This document shows positions 1 to 11,739 of a stretch of 64,000 nucleotides of DNA, piece after piece (the stretch's first letter is position 1; the number at the start of each line of letters is the position of its first letter). The position numbers and the translations under genes are program-made. The stretch spans positions 571,987 to 635,986 of the forward strand of contig NW_019091525.1 of assembly GCF_001949145.1 (NCBI RefSeq), written 5' to 3'. The stretch comes from Acanthaster planci (lineage: Eukaryota > Echinodermata > Asteroidea > Valvatida > Acanthasteridae). The notes beneath the pieces are model-generated. The model had not been told where the DNA came from and did not search any database. It saw nothing but the letters and a program-made list of their open reading frames with translations.

Positions 1-496
1 TATCTAGGATTATCCCTCTCATTAACCGGCAGCACGAGCTGTCTATTGTGTAGGGATTATCACTTCCTACTCCTTGATTACCTTAGGATTGCCTGGTGGG
101 CCAGCAAGTATACCATCACACACTATATGACTCATCCTCTTTCATCATGTTGTGCCATAATTTCATAAGCAAAGTCAAATTGTACCAAAAATTTTACCCC
201 GTGCCTTATTCCTATTTTATCCCATACACCAGGGTCAACATGTACCAAACTTTCTGACCTTATCCTATGCCTATCCCTTACCAAAGGTCAATTTGTGCCA
301 GAATTTTTCACCTCATTCCTAAGTTCATATCAATATCGTATTATTATTATACTTAGGCATAGGCCCTATTAATGACCTTTTCTCTTTTTAGGTCAAAGTG
401 TGCTCAATAGCCCCCCCCCACTTCTGACGACATTTCCATTTTTGTTAAGTACGAGTACTCTGAAAACGGTACTCGAGTAGTACTCGAGTACGAGTA
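1..496. other. Non-coding stretch, no gene recognised
   Basis: No coding signal was seen. Positions about 200-400 hold repeated words of the type 'ggtcaa.atgtacca', and 447-498 hold overlapping palindromic 'actcgagtac' words, which look like repeat debris. Confidence 0.4.
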
Positions 497-1222
497 CTAC
501 AACACTGTAAATTGTCCGGCCAGGAACACAGTAACTCTGGTCCTGGTGGACCACATTACCAATAAATTCTTACGATTGGCAAGCAACATGGCAAAAATTT
601 TATAGTCCGTATTTAGGAGGGAAACCGGACGCCAATTGTCTACATCAGAAAGGTCTCCCTTTATGGGAATGAGCGTAATGACAGCTTGACGAAAAGAATG
701 CGGAAGAATTACGGAGCTGCAAGTGACGGAAATAAGAGAGAAAATCATCTTTGAAAAGAGGCCAGAAGGACTGAACGAATTCCGAAAGTGGGACTGTCCA
801 GGCCGGGAGTTTTATTTCTGCCAAGTTGCTTGACCGCTGCATCCAGACTCGGAGGAACGTCAAGATCCTCCGAATCGGCAGATTCAAGTCTCGGTAAATC
901 ATTTCAAATTTGGTTCAGGGCACCCTCGTCAGTTTGAGGTAGACTATACAGATTTTAATAGAAATTACGGACTAAAACAGAGTTTTTAAAATGCCAATAG
1001 GCGCTGGCCCGGCTGATATGGCCAAACTCTCCGCATCTGAAACACCAAACGGACTCGGTAGAAATAAACACTCGATAGTTCACTCCACTGTATGAAATTT
1101 TGATGTGATAGGGGTGTGATGTTACCGTTGATCAAAACCTGAACATGGCGGCGGAAAGACATGATATGTGACCATTCCTTGTTTTTGAAACCCAGGGGAA
1201 TGGGACACATCTGGGAAACCAC
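497..1222 (-). mobile_element. L1/Tx1-type LINE, internally deleted fragment
   Basis: Read on the minus strand, the upstream part (about 1222-1000) resembles ORF1 of Tx1-type LINEs. It ends in a zinc knuckle WCFRCGEFGHISRAS, with the last cysteine replaced. The downstream part (about 960-497) is ORF2 reverse transcriptase. It shows the leading region AAVKQLGRNKTPGLDS, then FRQAVITLIPIKGD and NWRPVSLLNTDYKIFA, which are the first palm/finger motifs. The endonuclease that normally lies between these parts is absent, so the copy carries an internal deletion. Frameshifts and stops break the frame several times. The catalytic YADD block is not present here. It is a dead fragment; the family call is firm and the exact clade is less sure. 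Confidence 0.8.
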
Positions 1223-2240
1223 TTTGCAGAGCGATGATAGATTAGTGACAAGAATAGAATTTTGGATTTCAGGGTATACGTTTGAGAGAGTAATTCGGGT
1301 AGTAGGACGGATCCAGGGAGTTAGCGATGGGACCGTTCAGCTGGGCTGTGAGATAGCTAATGCGCGCGGGAAAATGCGCTTGACACGTGAGGGCGCACTT
1401 GCATCCATCACAATACCACCCCCATGTTTATGGCCGTTTATTCAGATCCAGACTCGATGTTTTAGAAATACAAATCTTTCATAAATCAGTCTCAGTTTAG
1501 TGAACTGGTGGACCCAAGCGAGCAATGGGTCCATGCCCCCAAGGAGGCAAATGTTTTGGTTATTTTGAAATATACTAAAAGGCGATTTGCGGGAACAATG
1601 TTAGTTCTTCCTACCAACGCGTGCAAAAAGCCCCCAAATTTACTCTATCCCTCAGAAGATCCAAGAAAGGCTACAAATGGGCAACTTTCAATTTTTGGCT
1701 CACCAAGGTTTCTTCTGGGAATATTTGGCTCTGAATCCTCTCAAACAAACATGTAAATTTAGGCTTACTGCTTTAATTAACTACAACTTGATTATGAAAG
1801 GGGATAAGATTGAAAAATCTTTAGACAGGTGCATCTTACTCCCTTCCCTTTCTTCAATATTTTTTCTTCCTGGTCATAATGAAGAACTGCAGCTGCACCA
1901 TCTGTTACTCGTGGGTGGATGGGCCTACAAGAAGCAACTTTTGCAGGAAGAGTGTCAAATTATCTGAAGAGAATTAAAGCCAAACTCGACATAAGCAAAA
2001 CTGGGGACAAAACAAAAGATACGCGTGCTGTACCAGAAATTTCGAGATGTGACTAGATTTTAAGTGTCAGGAAGAACAAAGGCTTCCCAAAATAATGTAC
2101 ATTATGGAGCGGTTGTTGGTCAACTGAGTATACTGGCATGGTTGTGGAAGGAGATTTACGGAAAGGATACAGACCAACTAAATTATCTTTTGTCAATTAC
2201 GGAAATCACTATGAGAAGAAAGGATTGTCGAAATTTCCTT
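1223..2240. other. Intergenic stretch, no gene recognised
   Basis: The first 250 bases may still belong to the LINE ORF1 region on the minus strand. Beyond that, only short open frames without recognisable motifs were seen. Confidence 0.35.
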
Positions 2241-2423
2241 TCAGATTGTCTTACCCATGAAAGGCAGCTGTCTCTTCCCCCAGACAAAGATGAAGTAAAC
2301 TCCGAGACCTAAACCAAGCAACACGAGGGCGTACAGGTACTCCCAGGCAGGATCAGTTATTAATGGTACCACAACCATGAAGACTGAAACAATTGTAGCA
2401 AGAATGGGAACTATCATGGTGAC
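2241..2423 (-). CDS. SLC7 paralogue, last-exon equivalent (open)
   Basis: After the acceptor 'ccctcaag' the minus strand reads VTMIVPILATIVSVFMVVV and later [13 protein letters not shown] and VWGKRQLPFM before a TGA stop, 61 codons in all. It matches the last exon of the upstream gene ([35 protein letters not shown]). This is the final transmembrane pair of the LAT-type fold. The DNA has diverged while the protein is kept, which suggests past or present selection. A good donor-like 'CATGG|GTAAGA' follows the KRQLPFM codons, so the true coding end could lie in another exon. Confidence 0.75.
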   Translation of the reverse strand, partial: VTMIVPILATIVSVFMVVVPLITDPAWEYLYALVLLGLGLGVYFIFVWGKRQLPFMGKTI

Positions 2424-2719
2424 CTTGAGGGACCAAAAAGACCAAACATCAAGATAACGGCAGAGTCTTTAGCTATCAGGCCATCTGAAAGGAATTCTTC
2501 GAGAGGAAGATCAGAAACTCACATCACTCAAAATAAGCCCCATTCTTCAGTGAGAACTTTTAAGCACCCATGCTTAAACAAAAGACTCAAATCTGTTTAT
2601 CTGTACACAGAAGTCACCAAATAAGGTGACTCTGATTCAACACACACATTCAGTTTGCCACTTTTGAGCAGCGACTCCAGAAGATTTCACAACATAAATG
2701 TAAAGGTAAAGGTACTCGC

Positions 2720-2867
2720 CTTGAAAGATCTAGGTTCGTCCGGAAACTTGAAGCGAAGGACGAAGCCTTAAGAAGGCAGCACAGTGACAGATCCGCGATA
2801 CGAATCCAGAAAATGCAATGATGAAATCGAAGTCTCCCAGCAAAATAAATATAACTACTGCGATTCC
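2720..2867 (-). pseudogene. SLC7 paralogue, exon 9 equivalent (frameshifted)
   Basis: The acceptor 'ttcttgcag' is followed by GIAVVIFILLGDFDFII, equal in position to [17 protein letters not shown] in the complete gene. The frame then shifts near 2770 (extra A in 'ttcttaagg'), and the last third reads FVLRFKFPDEPRSFK in another frame, matching [15 protein letters not shown]. The length is 148 bases, against 150 in the intact gene. The donor is AAG|GCGAGT, a GC donor or a mutated GT. Confidence 0.7.
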
Positions 2868-3884
2868 CTGCAAGAATAAGAGAAGTAAACGAAATTACGC
2901 TGGGAAGCGTAACAAAATATCTGAGGATTTTTTGGCTGGAGACAATTTTCATGTGGTTTTGAGCCGGACCATGACAGATACAGATTGCGCCCACCAAGTC
3001 ACGTGACCTACAGTGGGTATCAAACATCAACAAACCCCATGTAGCAATGTAAGTGCACACCAACGACGCTTGTGCTTTAAATTCTTGTGAAAACTTACTG
3101 AACAAACTGTTAATCTACTGTAAATGGGCTCATTTCTCCGTCTCTTTCATGTTTCTTTGAACGGTGGAAACACTAACGACTGTTGGAAATTGACCCAAAT
3201 CAAATCAAATCAAATCAAATCAAAAACTAAAAAGCCCTATCTCCTTAAAAAATCAGGGAGATAAAGATGCATTTTTGTGGTTTCAAGTTTTTTCCACTGA
3301 CGTTTCTAAGCAAATGTTTCCATGTCTCAGTGTAGAGCTCACCGGATCAACAGTTTCACGAAATCACGATTTGTCGTCTCACTGTTGTCAGGAAAATGAC
3401 AATCTGCACAAACTCTCTACACGGGCCTTCTCAAAAATATTTAACAGCTTCACAGAATTAAAAACCTTGTCGTACATGCATACGCAGTGAGGTATTTAAC
3501 TCATAAATGCAGTTTCAAGCGACGGACGGTCACCTGTTCATCATTTTCAACTGAGTGAAATTTCGTACCAATACCAATACAACCATAGGCATTCTAAAAG
3601 TGCGTATGTGATAATTCAAATAAAATAGAGAAAACTATACTGAAGGAGTAATGCTCATTGATATTGCTCCCTTGATTATATGAAGGCTATAAACAATAAA
3701 CATTATGAATCAAAGTGAATTGTGGATATTAGCATTTTTTCAGAACAATTAATACCTTGATTAAAATAGACCTACTGCAGACTAAAATTATGTGGTTGAA
3801 ATTCAAAATAGCACACGTTTTCTCCAATTGCTCAAGTATACAGGATATGCCAAAGTGAGAATATATGGTTCCTAAGAAACTTAC
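2868..3884. other. Intron/intergenic stretch with a CAAAT microsatellite
   Basis: This AT-rich stretch contains a short pentanucleotide array at 3196-3225. I recognise no coding exon in it on either strand. Confidence 0.4.
3196..3225. repeat. (CAAAT)n microsatellite
   Basis: About five and a half perfect CAAAT units in tandem, followed by 'caaaaacta'. Confidence 0.9.
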
Positions 3885-3962
3885 CTTCAGTGTCTGGTTC
3901 ATGTAGAAATGTCGTTAGCATCCTAATCTCATCGCACACAACTCTGACTTGTAAAAATGGAG
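3885..3962 (-). CDS. Possible orphan coding exon
   Basis: On the minus strand a pyrimidine-rich acceptor (tcaattttccag) and a strong donor (GAAG|GTAAGT) bracket 78 bases. These are open in the phase-1 frame, reading PFLQVRVVCDEIRMLTTF and then LHEPDTE. The exon is symmetrical in phase, as cassette exons often are. The peptide does not resemble SLC7 and I cannot assign a family. It sits inside the region of the SLC7 paralogue, on the same strand. It may belong to another gene, or be chance. Confidence 0.3.
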
Positions 3963-4967
3963 CTGGAAAATTGACACACAAGCGCTGACACCGAGGGTAA
4001 AACGCCCTTGTCGCATATTGCTCTGCAGGACCGCAGATGCATGTTGTTATGATAAATTATGTACAGTTATAATTTTTTTCATGTCAATTCAATGGCTGAA
4101 AGCCAACTCCATTTCGTTTTTATTGGCGTCGTTAGATTTGATTGATCTATACGCGTTTACTAATATTGCAAATACTATGCACTGCAGATTGTCGTACGTA
4201 ACAGAGTTCCACGCATGGTGCGGATCGTATGTGAAGTGCGTGCGGGTTGAGGATTTGGAGGACTGAGATTACCTGTTTTTTTGTTCTTGTGAATTTATGG
4301 AAGGTGAAAGTAAAGGGAAGTTGGGTGCGTCGCGGCAACATTAGGAGAATCATACATTAATTTCCCCCCTCCCTGTGCATGTAATGGCACCATCAACTGT
4401 TTATCAGAGATGGCCCGTTCAAAACTATTTAAATGTTGTTGCGGATAAAAATAAGTTTATTTGCTTTCTGTGCAGGCAAATTGAGGGCGCTCTTGTTTCA
4501 GACCTTTCCAAAAGTAGGTCTTGCCTTTCACGTATTAGGGGAAATTAGAGGTATTGCCTGCCAAAAATCGTTATATTTGATATTTGTAAAATTTTCTAAG
4601 ATACAGTTTGGGTGATGAGTTTTATATTTAAATTTTAGAGATTCGGAATGTTGTGTAGAGGAGTCATTTTGGCTTTGTACGTCGCTTATTTTAGCTTGCT
4701 GATCTTCACATAGGCTAACGTTGCATATTATTGAATGTTTGTACACGCGACCGATTTCCATCGTGACGGGTCTTTGATAGTTGAGTGCATCGTTTGGATT
4801 GTTCATCACACAATAAACAAGTACTTTGTACAAGCATGGCCATCTACAAAGTGTCTTCAGTACTATAGTACAGCAAAGTTGAGGAAATTAAACTCTTGCA
4901 GTGTACGACTTTGGAGGCCTGCGCCGGTTTATCTTGCGAGAATTATCTTGTTCCAGAGACCTGACAT
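3963..4967. other. Non-coding stretch, no gene recognised
   Basis: AT-rich sequence with short frames only; no protein motif or structured repeat was recognised. Confidence 0.35.
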
Positions 4968-6262
4968 GTCACAGTCTATGGGAACTTTAACAAGGAGATC
5001 ACTTCACACAAAATTTTTATATTTACACCATATACATCTAAATTTATTCAAAACAATAATTATGCACAACTTGAAATTGCAGGGGAAATATCTGAAAATG
5101 TCCCTCAATGCAGAACTTGGCCCATGACCATAGAACAGCAAATTCATCAATCGTACTAGATTTATCTTACAATTAAATTTCCTGCCCAATTCTTATTTTA
5201 CACAGTCAAATTCCGCTATACGAATTATTCAATATTTGCAATGCTCAACCATCAATTCACGTTAAAAAACTGTCAGTTTCTTGTACATCCTTTATTCATA
5301 TGAACAGTTCTAGAATCCTTATTTTGCCGGTCAATTCTCAAGGCTCAATATTAAAACGTATAACCACACAATCCGTCCGCACTGTGGAGGATATATATAT
5401 AGTAAATTAGCCAGAGTTACTTCAAACTGCAATTCCTTACCTAATATCTAGACAAGTCAAATAAGTCGAACAATTTATACGTTTATAACCAAAATATCAC
5501 AATACTACGAGTAGTTCACCACAAGGGTGACATTTATACAGCAAAAAATCAGTACATTTCCCACGACGTGTGACTTTTAAACAGGTGCAACAAACCAAAT
5601 AAATCAATTATCTCGAACTTTCAATCCTCTCCACAAGATAAGGCCAAATACAGAGGGAATCAAAAAAATTAATCAGAATATTATACAACAATAAGAAATT
5701 ATTTATGAAGGGGAGATTTGCAGTGGTGCTCGTCACAGCTACGGTAGTTCCACACCCATCGTCCAGATCGCCAAGGCTAGTTGAATTGCCAGAGCAGGAT
5801 GACGCTGTGGAGAGCCGCCTGTAGTTTCATCTACACAGGTTCGGGAACAGCGAGGCTTCACTCTGCCAATGGAGTTCCCGGCAGCTAAGACTCTCTCCAG
5901 GCTTCACAGATTAACTGGCTGCCTATAACATCAGGGATCCGCTGATCCATGTACATCATATAAAGACCATCTACAATAGAAAATCATCAAACTACGCCTT
6001 GCCAAAACGAGTACAACAACAACTCTGTCAAGATGGCACATTAAATCAATTCCAAGCAATTAAAATAGCAAACCATAAGGTATAACTTACGACTGCCGTT
6101 TTTCCGCCAACATATGCTTGTCCGAGCCACCCCCAAGACTTCACAGAGCCTCAATCATCTGTGCCAATAGCCAAGGGACGGCACAAGCTAACCAAAATGG
6201 CTAAGTCAGCATAAATCAGAACACCGTGTTCCCTCTACCGCAACATGTAGCAAATCTCACAC
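4968..6262 (+). repeat. 1.3-kb dispersed repeat, copy A
   Basis: This segment is the diverged reverse complement of about 54640-55930. Shared blocks include 'tgtcacagtctatgggaac' at the left end, 'cttcaccctc/cgaggcttcact' and 'ctctccaggcttcacag' in the middle, and 'ccaagggacggcac' plus 'caacatgtagcaa' at the right end. Copy A lacks the long terminal inverted repeats that flank the other copy, so it is either a truncated element or a separate unit. No open reading frame of note was seen, which suggests a non-autonomous element. Confidence 0.8.
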
Positions 6263-6864
6263 CACACCCTGTTTAATCAATCCTTATATACATTCACACC
6301 CACATTCAGCAAGTGCCAAGTGTGCACTCATGCACGCCCCTGCATTCCAAAGCTGGGCTAGGGCTAACACAAAGGTGAACTAAGTTAATAAATACAAAAC
6401 TACAATAGCCAACAGCAATCATGGTCCTGCCAGGGAAAGACTAAAAAAAAATGGTTACTCTGATTCAGCTGTGACAGACATGTGTAAAAAGTTGAATCTG
6501 TATCGCTGATCTGCTCTGGTGAATTGAAATTACACACGTTTGTCACAATAAAGTAGTGAACAGGAGATTGTGTATCCTAGCTAATTTAAGTGTCAGTGAC
6601 AAACAGTGGACAGTTTTAACCCTACACAACGAAATCCATCACAATGGTTGTTGACTGTTTAGAGCATAGTGTTAGATGTCATTGAGACACTTTAAGTGAA
6701 AAGGCAATAGTATTCATGTGAACGTGAAGGGACGCAGAGAGACAGTCTACGATGACATGAAATCGTATGGAAATGCTTCATCACGGCTGACGCTAACACA
6801 GACGCAGATAGTCGACAAAGTTAGATCGCCAGAGTTTGCCAGTAATATGTCCCTCTGAATTAAA
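6263..6864. other. Non-coding spacer between repeats
   Basis: No gene or clear repeat was recognised between copy A and the inverted-repeat element that follows. Confidence 0.35.
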
Positions 6865-7657
6865 TATAGGATGTGTAAAAAGGACACCCAACTTTAAGGG
6901 TTTGCTGTGGCCAAGCTACACACTCTATAGCGGAAAACTTGGTATCATCTCAAAGTAAAGACATAGTGCTTTTAATGGTGCCTCATTTATAATTTTACCG
7001 TTACGCATTACTGAGCAGCAATGTGTTGAAATTTAGGTGCATAATTGGGGATGGCTCACTCTGATCTGGAACAACATTGACACTGAATATTTTTTCTCTG
7101 AAATTTTGTCCCTTTAAATCCAATAAAGAAGTTTTCATAGACTTTTGATTTTTCATTGTCCTATGCCCTCCATGTAACCCCCTACTATCTCCAGACACAG
7201 TGGGCATCGACGTCTCATGTCGTTTACTGCTCCTTATAAGGTATCTAGCTGAAAACGTTTGCGTTAGTGGAAAGTTTTCACCACAAAGATTCACTGTTCT
7301 GCCTTAAACTGCATCATTGTGACCTCAGGTTCACACACACTGTCTGAAGACCTGTCAAAGCACTCAGGTTTTTATCCAAAACGGTTGCACAATCAGCGAA
7401 GACATTTTCCATTCGCACCCAATTCAAATATGAAAGGGGCAATATTAATTTCAACTGACCTGAGCCACCTCCACTTATGCACCTAAATCTCAACACATTG
7501 GTGCTCAGTGATGCGAACGGTAAAATAAAAAATGAGGTATCACTAGAAACCAGTGGTTCTCTCCTTTATGATGATACCAAGTTTCCCGCTAGAAAGTGTG
7601 TAGCTTGGGTACAGTAACCGTTTAAAGTTGGGTTCCCTTTTTTATACACCCTGTATA
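6865..7657. mobile_element. MITE-like element with ~200-bp terminal inverted repeats
   Basis: The left arm (6865 to about 7060) and right arm (about 7465-7657) are inverted copies. Both carry, in order, 'acccaactttaa', 'aagctacacact', 'aaacttggtatcat', 'ttttaccgtt' and 'caatgtgttga.atttaggt'. The outer ends read TATAGGATGTGTAAAAAGG and, inverted, TATACAGGGTGTATAAAAA. About 400 bases lie between the arms, with no coding signal. It is a non-autonomous DNA transposon by structure; the superfamily is unknown and no certain target-site duplication was seen. Confidence 0.8.
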
Positions 7658-8038
7658 CCAACCACGCCTATTTTTCTCCTTATGATTAAAAAAAGTGAAA
7701 TCCCAAGTTCGAACAACACAATTGACCACGAATTAAACACGTCGAACTCATTAACCAGTTTAAACGTAAGAAATGATACTACCACCTAAAAAGCATTTCG
7801 GAGTTCGCGTGCTGTTGGCTATAGTTACCAAGAAAATTTCGCGCTGGTGTAGGTCTAGTCATAGAGGAAGGACACAGGAGTTTGCACTGCCAGGCCATTG
7901 TGTGGTTTTCATACAGTTTGGGTTAGGCCGTCGCGCGGTGCCGTCGTGCCTTACTGTTTCTAAAAATGGCTGATGATTACTAAGGCCAAAAGAGGGCGTC
8001 TGTTACAAGTCTTAGAAAAAATAATGTGCTTGCACGAC

Positions 8039-8043
8039 GGTTG
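8039..8043. repeat. Target-site duplication GGTTG, left copy
   Basis: GGTTG lies directly outside the left terminus of the foldback element. The matching copy is at 10130-10134. Confidence 0.6.
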
Positions 8044-10129
8044 CTACGGAAGCGTATAAGGGCCACTTGCAAAAAAAAGTTTTTCGAGATACTATCTCGC
8101 CGCGGCGAGTTACTATCTCGCCGGGGCGAGTTATTTATCTCGCCGCGGCGAGTTAACTTAAACTAGGTTAACTCGATGCATATTAAGATTCAGTCTGGAT
8201 ACCAGACCCAATGATTCCTACTACTTTTCTAACCAAGGCTCCTGTACCAACCAATGTCCACGTGATCAACACTCCTCCAGATTTCCGGGAATATAGTCGA
8301 ACTATTTCGAACTTATCCTGTCCATATTAAATTCAATTTAACGTCAACACGTTTTCTTTAATGCTCCTAAAAACTGTAAAAAATGCCACAAAGATTAAAA
8401 TTGGTGGCCAGATGAAACGGGAGAGGAAAAAAAACCCCACTCGGATGGTATCATTAATATTCGGTATTTCCGACCTTGTCTGTACCAAGAATTTTGTGAA
8501 CTGTCCATGGTATATCGGTCAGAGTACGAAATCCACTACAAAGTAGAATTAGGGTAAAAAAAATTACAACATGTTTTTGTTCAATTAAATGCATTTTACT
8601 TATAAAGCAAATGTGTTTTAAGCGAAAGTCATTTTTAAAAAGCTCGTATTTTAGTTTAGTATAGGCCTACATTTTTCAAAACCGAACAAGATCTTAAGGA
8701 TCTCATTTCGTTTTTAGATTACGAATCGAGTGAATCGCTGCACAGGACCTTCTTTTTAGGGTTAATGCTCGGACATGATACAATTGAGATCCGTCGTTAT
8801 AGCCCTCTTCCCAAATCAACATTCCCTTCTACTGGCATTTAAATTGATCAGAGGGTCTGCCCAAGTGCCTACAAATAAAAAAACCGCACAAAAAAAGGTC
8901 AGAGTACGGTCACGGTACCCTTTTTCCAGTCAAAGGGGGGCCCACCACAATCAACAAAAATTGGACACCCCCCAACGCAGTGAAACTACTCAGACAGCTG
9001 TCTAGACAGCTCAAAGACACATCAGAGAGACCGACCATTGATATAAGACAGGCCCAGGCTTGCCCAGGCACTTGGTTTGTGCGTCGTTATCAGCACGTGG
9101 CTTAGATATTTACATACAATCCCCATGGGACTTGGCTGGAGGCAGGCTCTGGAAAAGAATTACTCAGCTCAGGGGAAGTCCTCATGTTAAAGGTGACTAA
9201 ACAAGGCTGTTCATCATCTACAGAGAAACAAATTAAGAGGAGGTTTTTGCATTTGGCCGATTTTTTTTTAATTACGCAATTAGTAAAAAATGGATCCCCA
9301 TGGGAGCAACTCCGCTCTACGTCAGGTTAAAGAGCAAATGAATTTTCATATACCCAACGTAGTCTCTAGGATTGACGGAATTTTTAAAAATCGAAATTCT
9401 TTAAAATAGACCAAAAACTTTACAATGTGAACATTTTGTCGAAATTTGGACATTTTTTACAACGTAACGGCTTATGTATTTTACGGAAATTTCATTTTAT
9501 CTGAATTAAGAGATCATCTGAATTGAGAAAACATCTGACCTGAGAAAGTATCCGAATTGAGAACTCATCCAAAGCCGCGTATAAAAAGTATTCTTTTAGA
9601 CGGTATTCTGCGAAAGCCTAACAGTGTTTCAAGCATATTTTTTTGAAATGAGGCATAATTTTCCAAGATTGTTTTAACGAAGCTTTTGCAAGTTCCTTTA
9701 TTTGTGGTTGCTTATTAATTTGGATTTATGTCATTTTGGATGCTTTCTTATTTAGGATCGCATCAGATTTTGTATAAAACACGTGCACCGAATAGCTGCT
9801 TTACGCTGAAAAGAATTCCCATTTCCAATATACTTTCAGTCTAATCTGGACAAAATATTTTGTTTCGATCCAAAACATATTTCGATCACTATATTTATTT
9901 CGACTATTCTCGGAAATCTGGAGGAGTGTTTGTCACATCGACACTGGTGATACAGGACCCTTGGTTAGAAGAGTAGTCGGAATCGGGTCTGGTATCCAGA
10001 ATGAGTCTTAATATGCAGTGAATTGAGTAAGTCGCCAAACTATCTCGCCACGGCGAGATAAATAAGTCGCCGCGGCGAGGTAGTATCTCGAAAATATTTT
10101 TCTGTAAGTGGCCCGTATATGCTTCGTAG
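8044..10129. mobile_element. Foldback element with palindromic CGCCGCGGCGA modules
   Basis: The left arm (8044 to about 8289) and right arm (about 9911-10129) are inverted repeats of some 220-245 bases. The left end reads CTACGGAAGCGTATAAGG, and the right end inverted reads CTACGAAGCATATACGG. Each arm holds two or three tandem modules around the perfect palindrome CTCGCCGCGGCGAG, spaced by ATA/TTA-rich linkers. A 5-bp direct repeat GGTTG flanks the element at 8039-8043 and 10130-10134, fitting a target-site duplication. The 1.6-kb middle has no recognisable protein. A diverged relative lies at 25850-27288. Confidence 0.85.
9493..9566. repeat. Short degenerate tandem repeat
   Basis: About four copies of an 18-base unit of the type 'atctgaattgagaa', located inside the foldback element. 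Confidence 0.55.
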
Positions 10130-10530
10130 GGTTGCACTACTACAAAAAAGTGCAAAATCAGTTGACTCTCTCGGGAAGGGGTCATCCGTTTTTTCACTGG
10201 AAATTCAAGATTATGGCCAGAAGATCCCTTTTCGTTTCAATTTTATGGCGGCTAGCCACGTGAATTTTTTTTATTTGCCTTTCTCCGAAGAAACCCTCCT
10301 AATAGTAGTAAAACTATGCGTTCAACCCTGAATGCAGCAGCCCGCCTCTATGGAGCTTTTTNGTGGAAGAATATCCTGGAACTGGAAACTACCGGTCCCA
10401 AATTCAAGATTTGTAAAAATATTTCAATGATCCCTCCTGATTATGGCATGTCTTATTGTAAAAAACCACGTGGGATCATAAGACATTAATGAGCTCGCGC
10501 GCAGAAATCCAACGATTTGGTGGAATGCAC
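10130..10530 (+). repeat. 440-bp dispersed repeat, copy 1
   Basis: It matches 18001-18451 in the same orientation. Shared blocks include 'ggttgcacta' at the start, 'ctggaaattcaagatta', 'cagcccgcctctat/agccgcccgcctctat', 'gatccctcc.gattatgg' and 'attaatgagctcgcgcgcag' near the end. The copy begins exactly at the right edge of the foldback element and includes its GGTTG duplication. No coding capacity was seen. One ambiguous base is at 10362. Confidence 0.8.
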
Positions 10531-11430
10531 AAATAGGCCCTTTCAATACTTGATCATGAAAAATGGTATCTATTGGCATTGAACTTAACTATGTCGCCCC
10601 CTGTTTTCACCAGTAATGAGGCAACGGTGAGAGCACGATGCAACGGCTGAAGGCCACAACGCAGCAGGTCGACGGCACGGCGCGACGCCATGACGTAACG
10701 CATTACACGCTGCATAAAGGTAATGAGAAGGGGGCGACACCACGACGCGACAGAGCTGTCGTAGCGTCAGTAGTCTGTCGGCCACGTTGCTTGCCATTCC
10801 CTTGGACTTGAGTCCTCCATTCGTGACGTAGTCCCCCTTTATAAATGTGCATAGTCGCTCGTGTGCATGTGAGGTTATATTAACTATTTTTGTGGGATTG
10901 TCAAGGGCTGCCGTCTGTGGGTGCTTCTGTGTTCATCGACTGGCGGGTGTCACTACCGCCCCGACCTCTCCCCTCCACCATAGTATAATGTTGACAATTG
11001 TTGACTATAGTCACACAGAAGACACTTTAAGCATGAGTATCAAACTGAGCTTTAAAATTTAGGTTGGCCTAACTACTGAAACAGTTGGAGGTTACGATCA
11101 TCGGAAACGAGGTTAAGTGGTGGCTTTTGCTTCAGTTTTAAGAGCTTCGCAAAATCAATTTCGACGCTGACTATTAAAGAATATATATTTGCTATTAGTG
11201 CAATTTGTTCTGTACCACAAAATGTCCCCATGGCTTAGTACTTCATGTGGTGCTCTGTAACAGAATTATCTGTCAGTCTTGTGCTTTGGCCCTTGAGAAA
11301 TAATATGTCGCGTTCAATAAAATACAAGACGAATTTGCGTTTGTGTGCTAGTCCCCAGTGAGTGAATAAGTATGTTGTGATGTATTTAGGTGTCTGCCAC
11401 AAAAAATGGGGTCATTACCCTTCTGTCAAA
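10531..11430. other. Non-coding stretch, no gene recognised
   Basis: Positions 10593-10738 are rich in CGACG words and bounded by GTCGCCCCCT and its inverse, but the arms are too short to call an element. Nothing else was recognised. Confidence 0.35.
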
Positions 11431-11439
11431 ACTTCGCCA

Positions 11440-11695
11440 GTTTTTGATAGAATTGGTTACCGATTATGCTCTTCAATACCTTGTATAAGCTGGCCTCAGC
11501 CAATATCGCCGAGAGAACGAAAAAATACCTGCCTCATATCATTTAGATCGTTGAAAGGGATTAATGGCTGGTTGTTTTTTCAGTGAAAATATCCGTACTA
11601 GTATGTACAATTTACTCAGCATAGCTGAGACTAATAATATTCCCGGTTTATTTCTTTTAGTTGAGTTTGAAAAAGCTTTTGATTCAGTCTCTCAC
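11440..11695 (+). mobile_element. LINE reverse transcriptase scrap (motifs 2 to A)
   Basis: In shifting plus-strand frames the region reads YKLASANIAERTKKYLPHII, then SENIRTSMYNLLSIA, then NNIPGLFLLVEFEKAFDSV. This is the classical LINE reverse-transcriptase stretch before and at motif A, with the expected first aspartate changed to glutamate in the VEFEKAFDSV block. It breaks off just before the Penelope-like element begins. An inactive fragment. Confidence 0.75.
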
Positions 11696-11739
11696 GTTCA
11701 TATTCACAATCCACATCTTGACTGCTGAGAAAGGGAAGG

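Noticed and set aside
8930-9230. Weak resemblance to 54390-54600 ('caggcac.gtttgt', 'gggacttggctggaggc')
   Set aside because: Only scattered short matches; not enough to call a shared repeat without an alignment.
10593-10738. Possible small foldback element with GTCGCCCCCT ends
   Set aside because: Only about ten bases of the ends pair; the inner 'taatgag' words are direct, not inverted.
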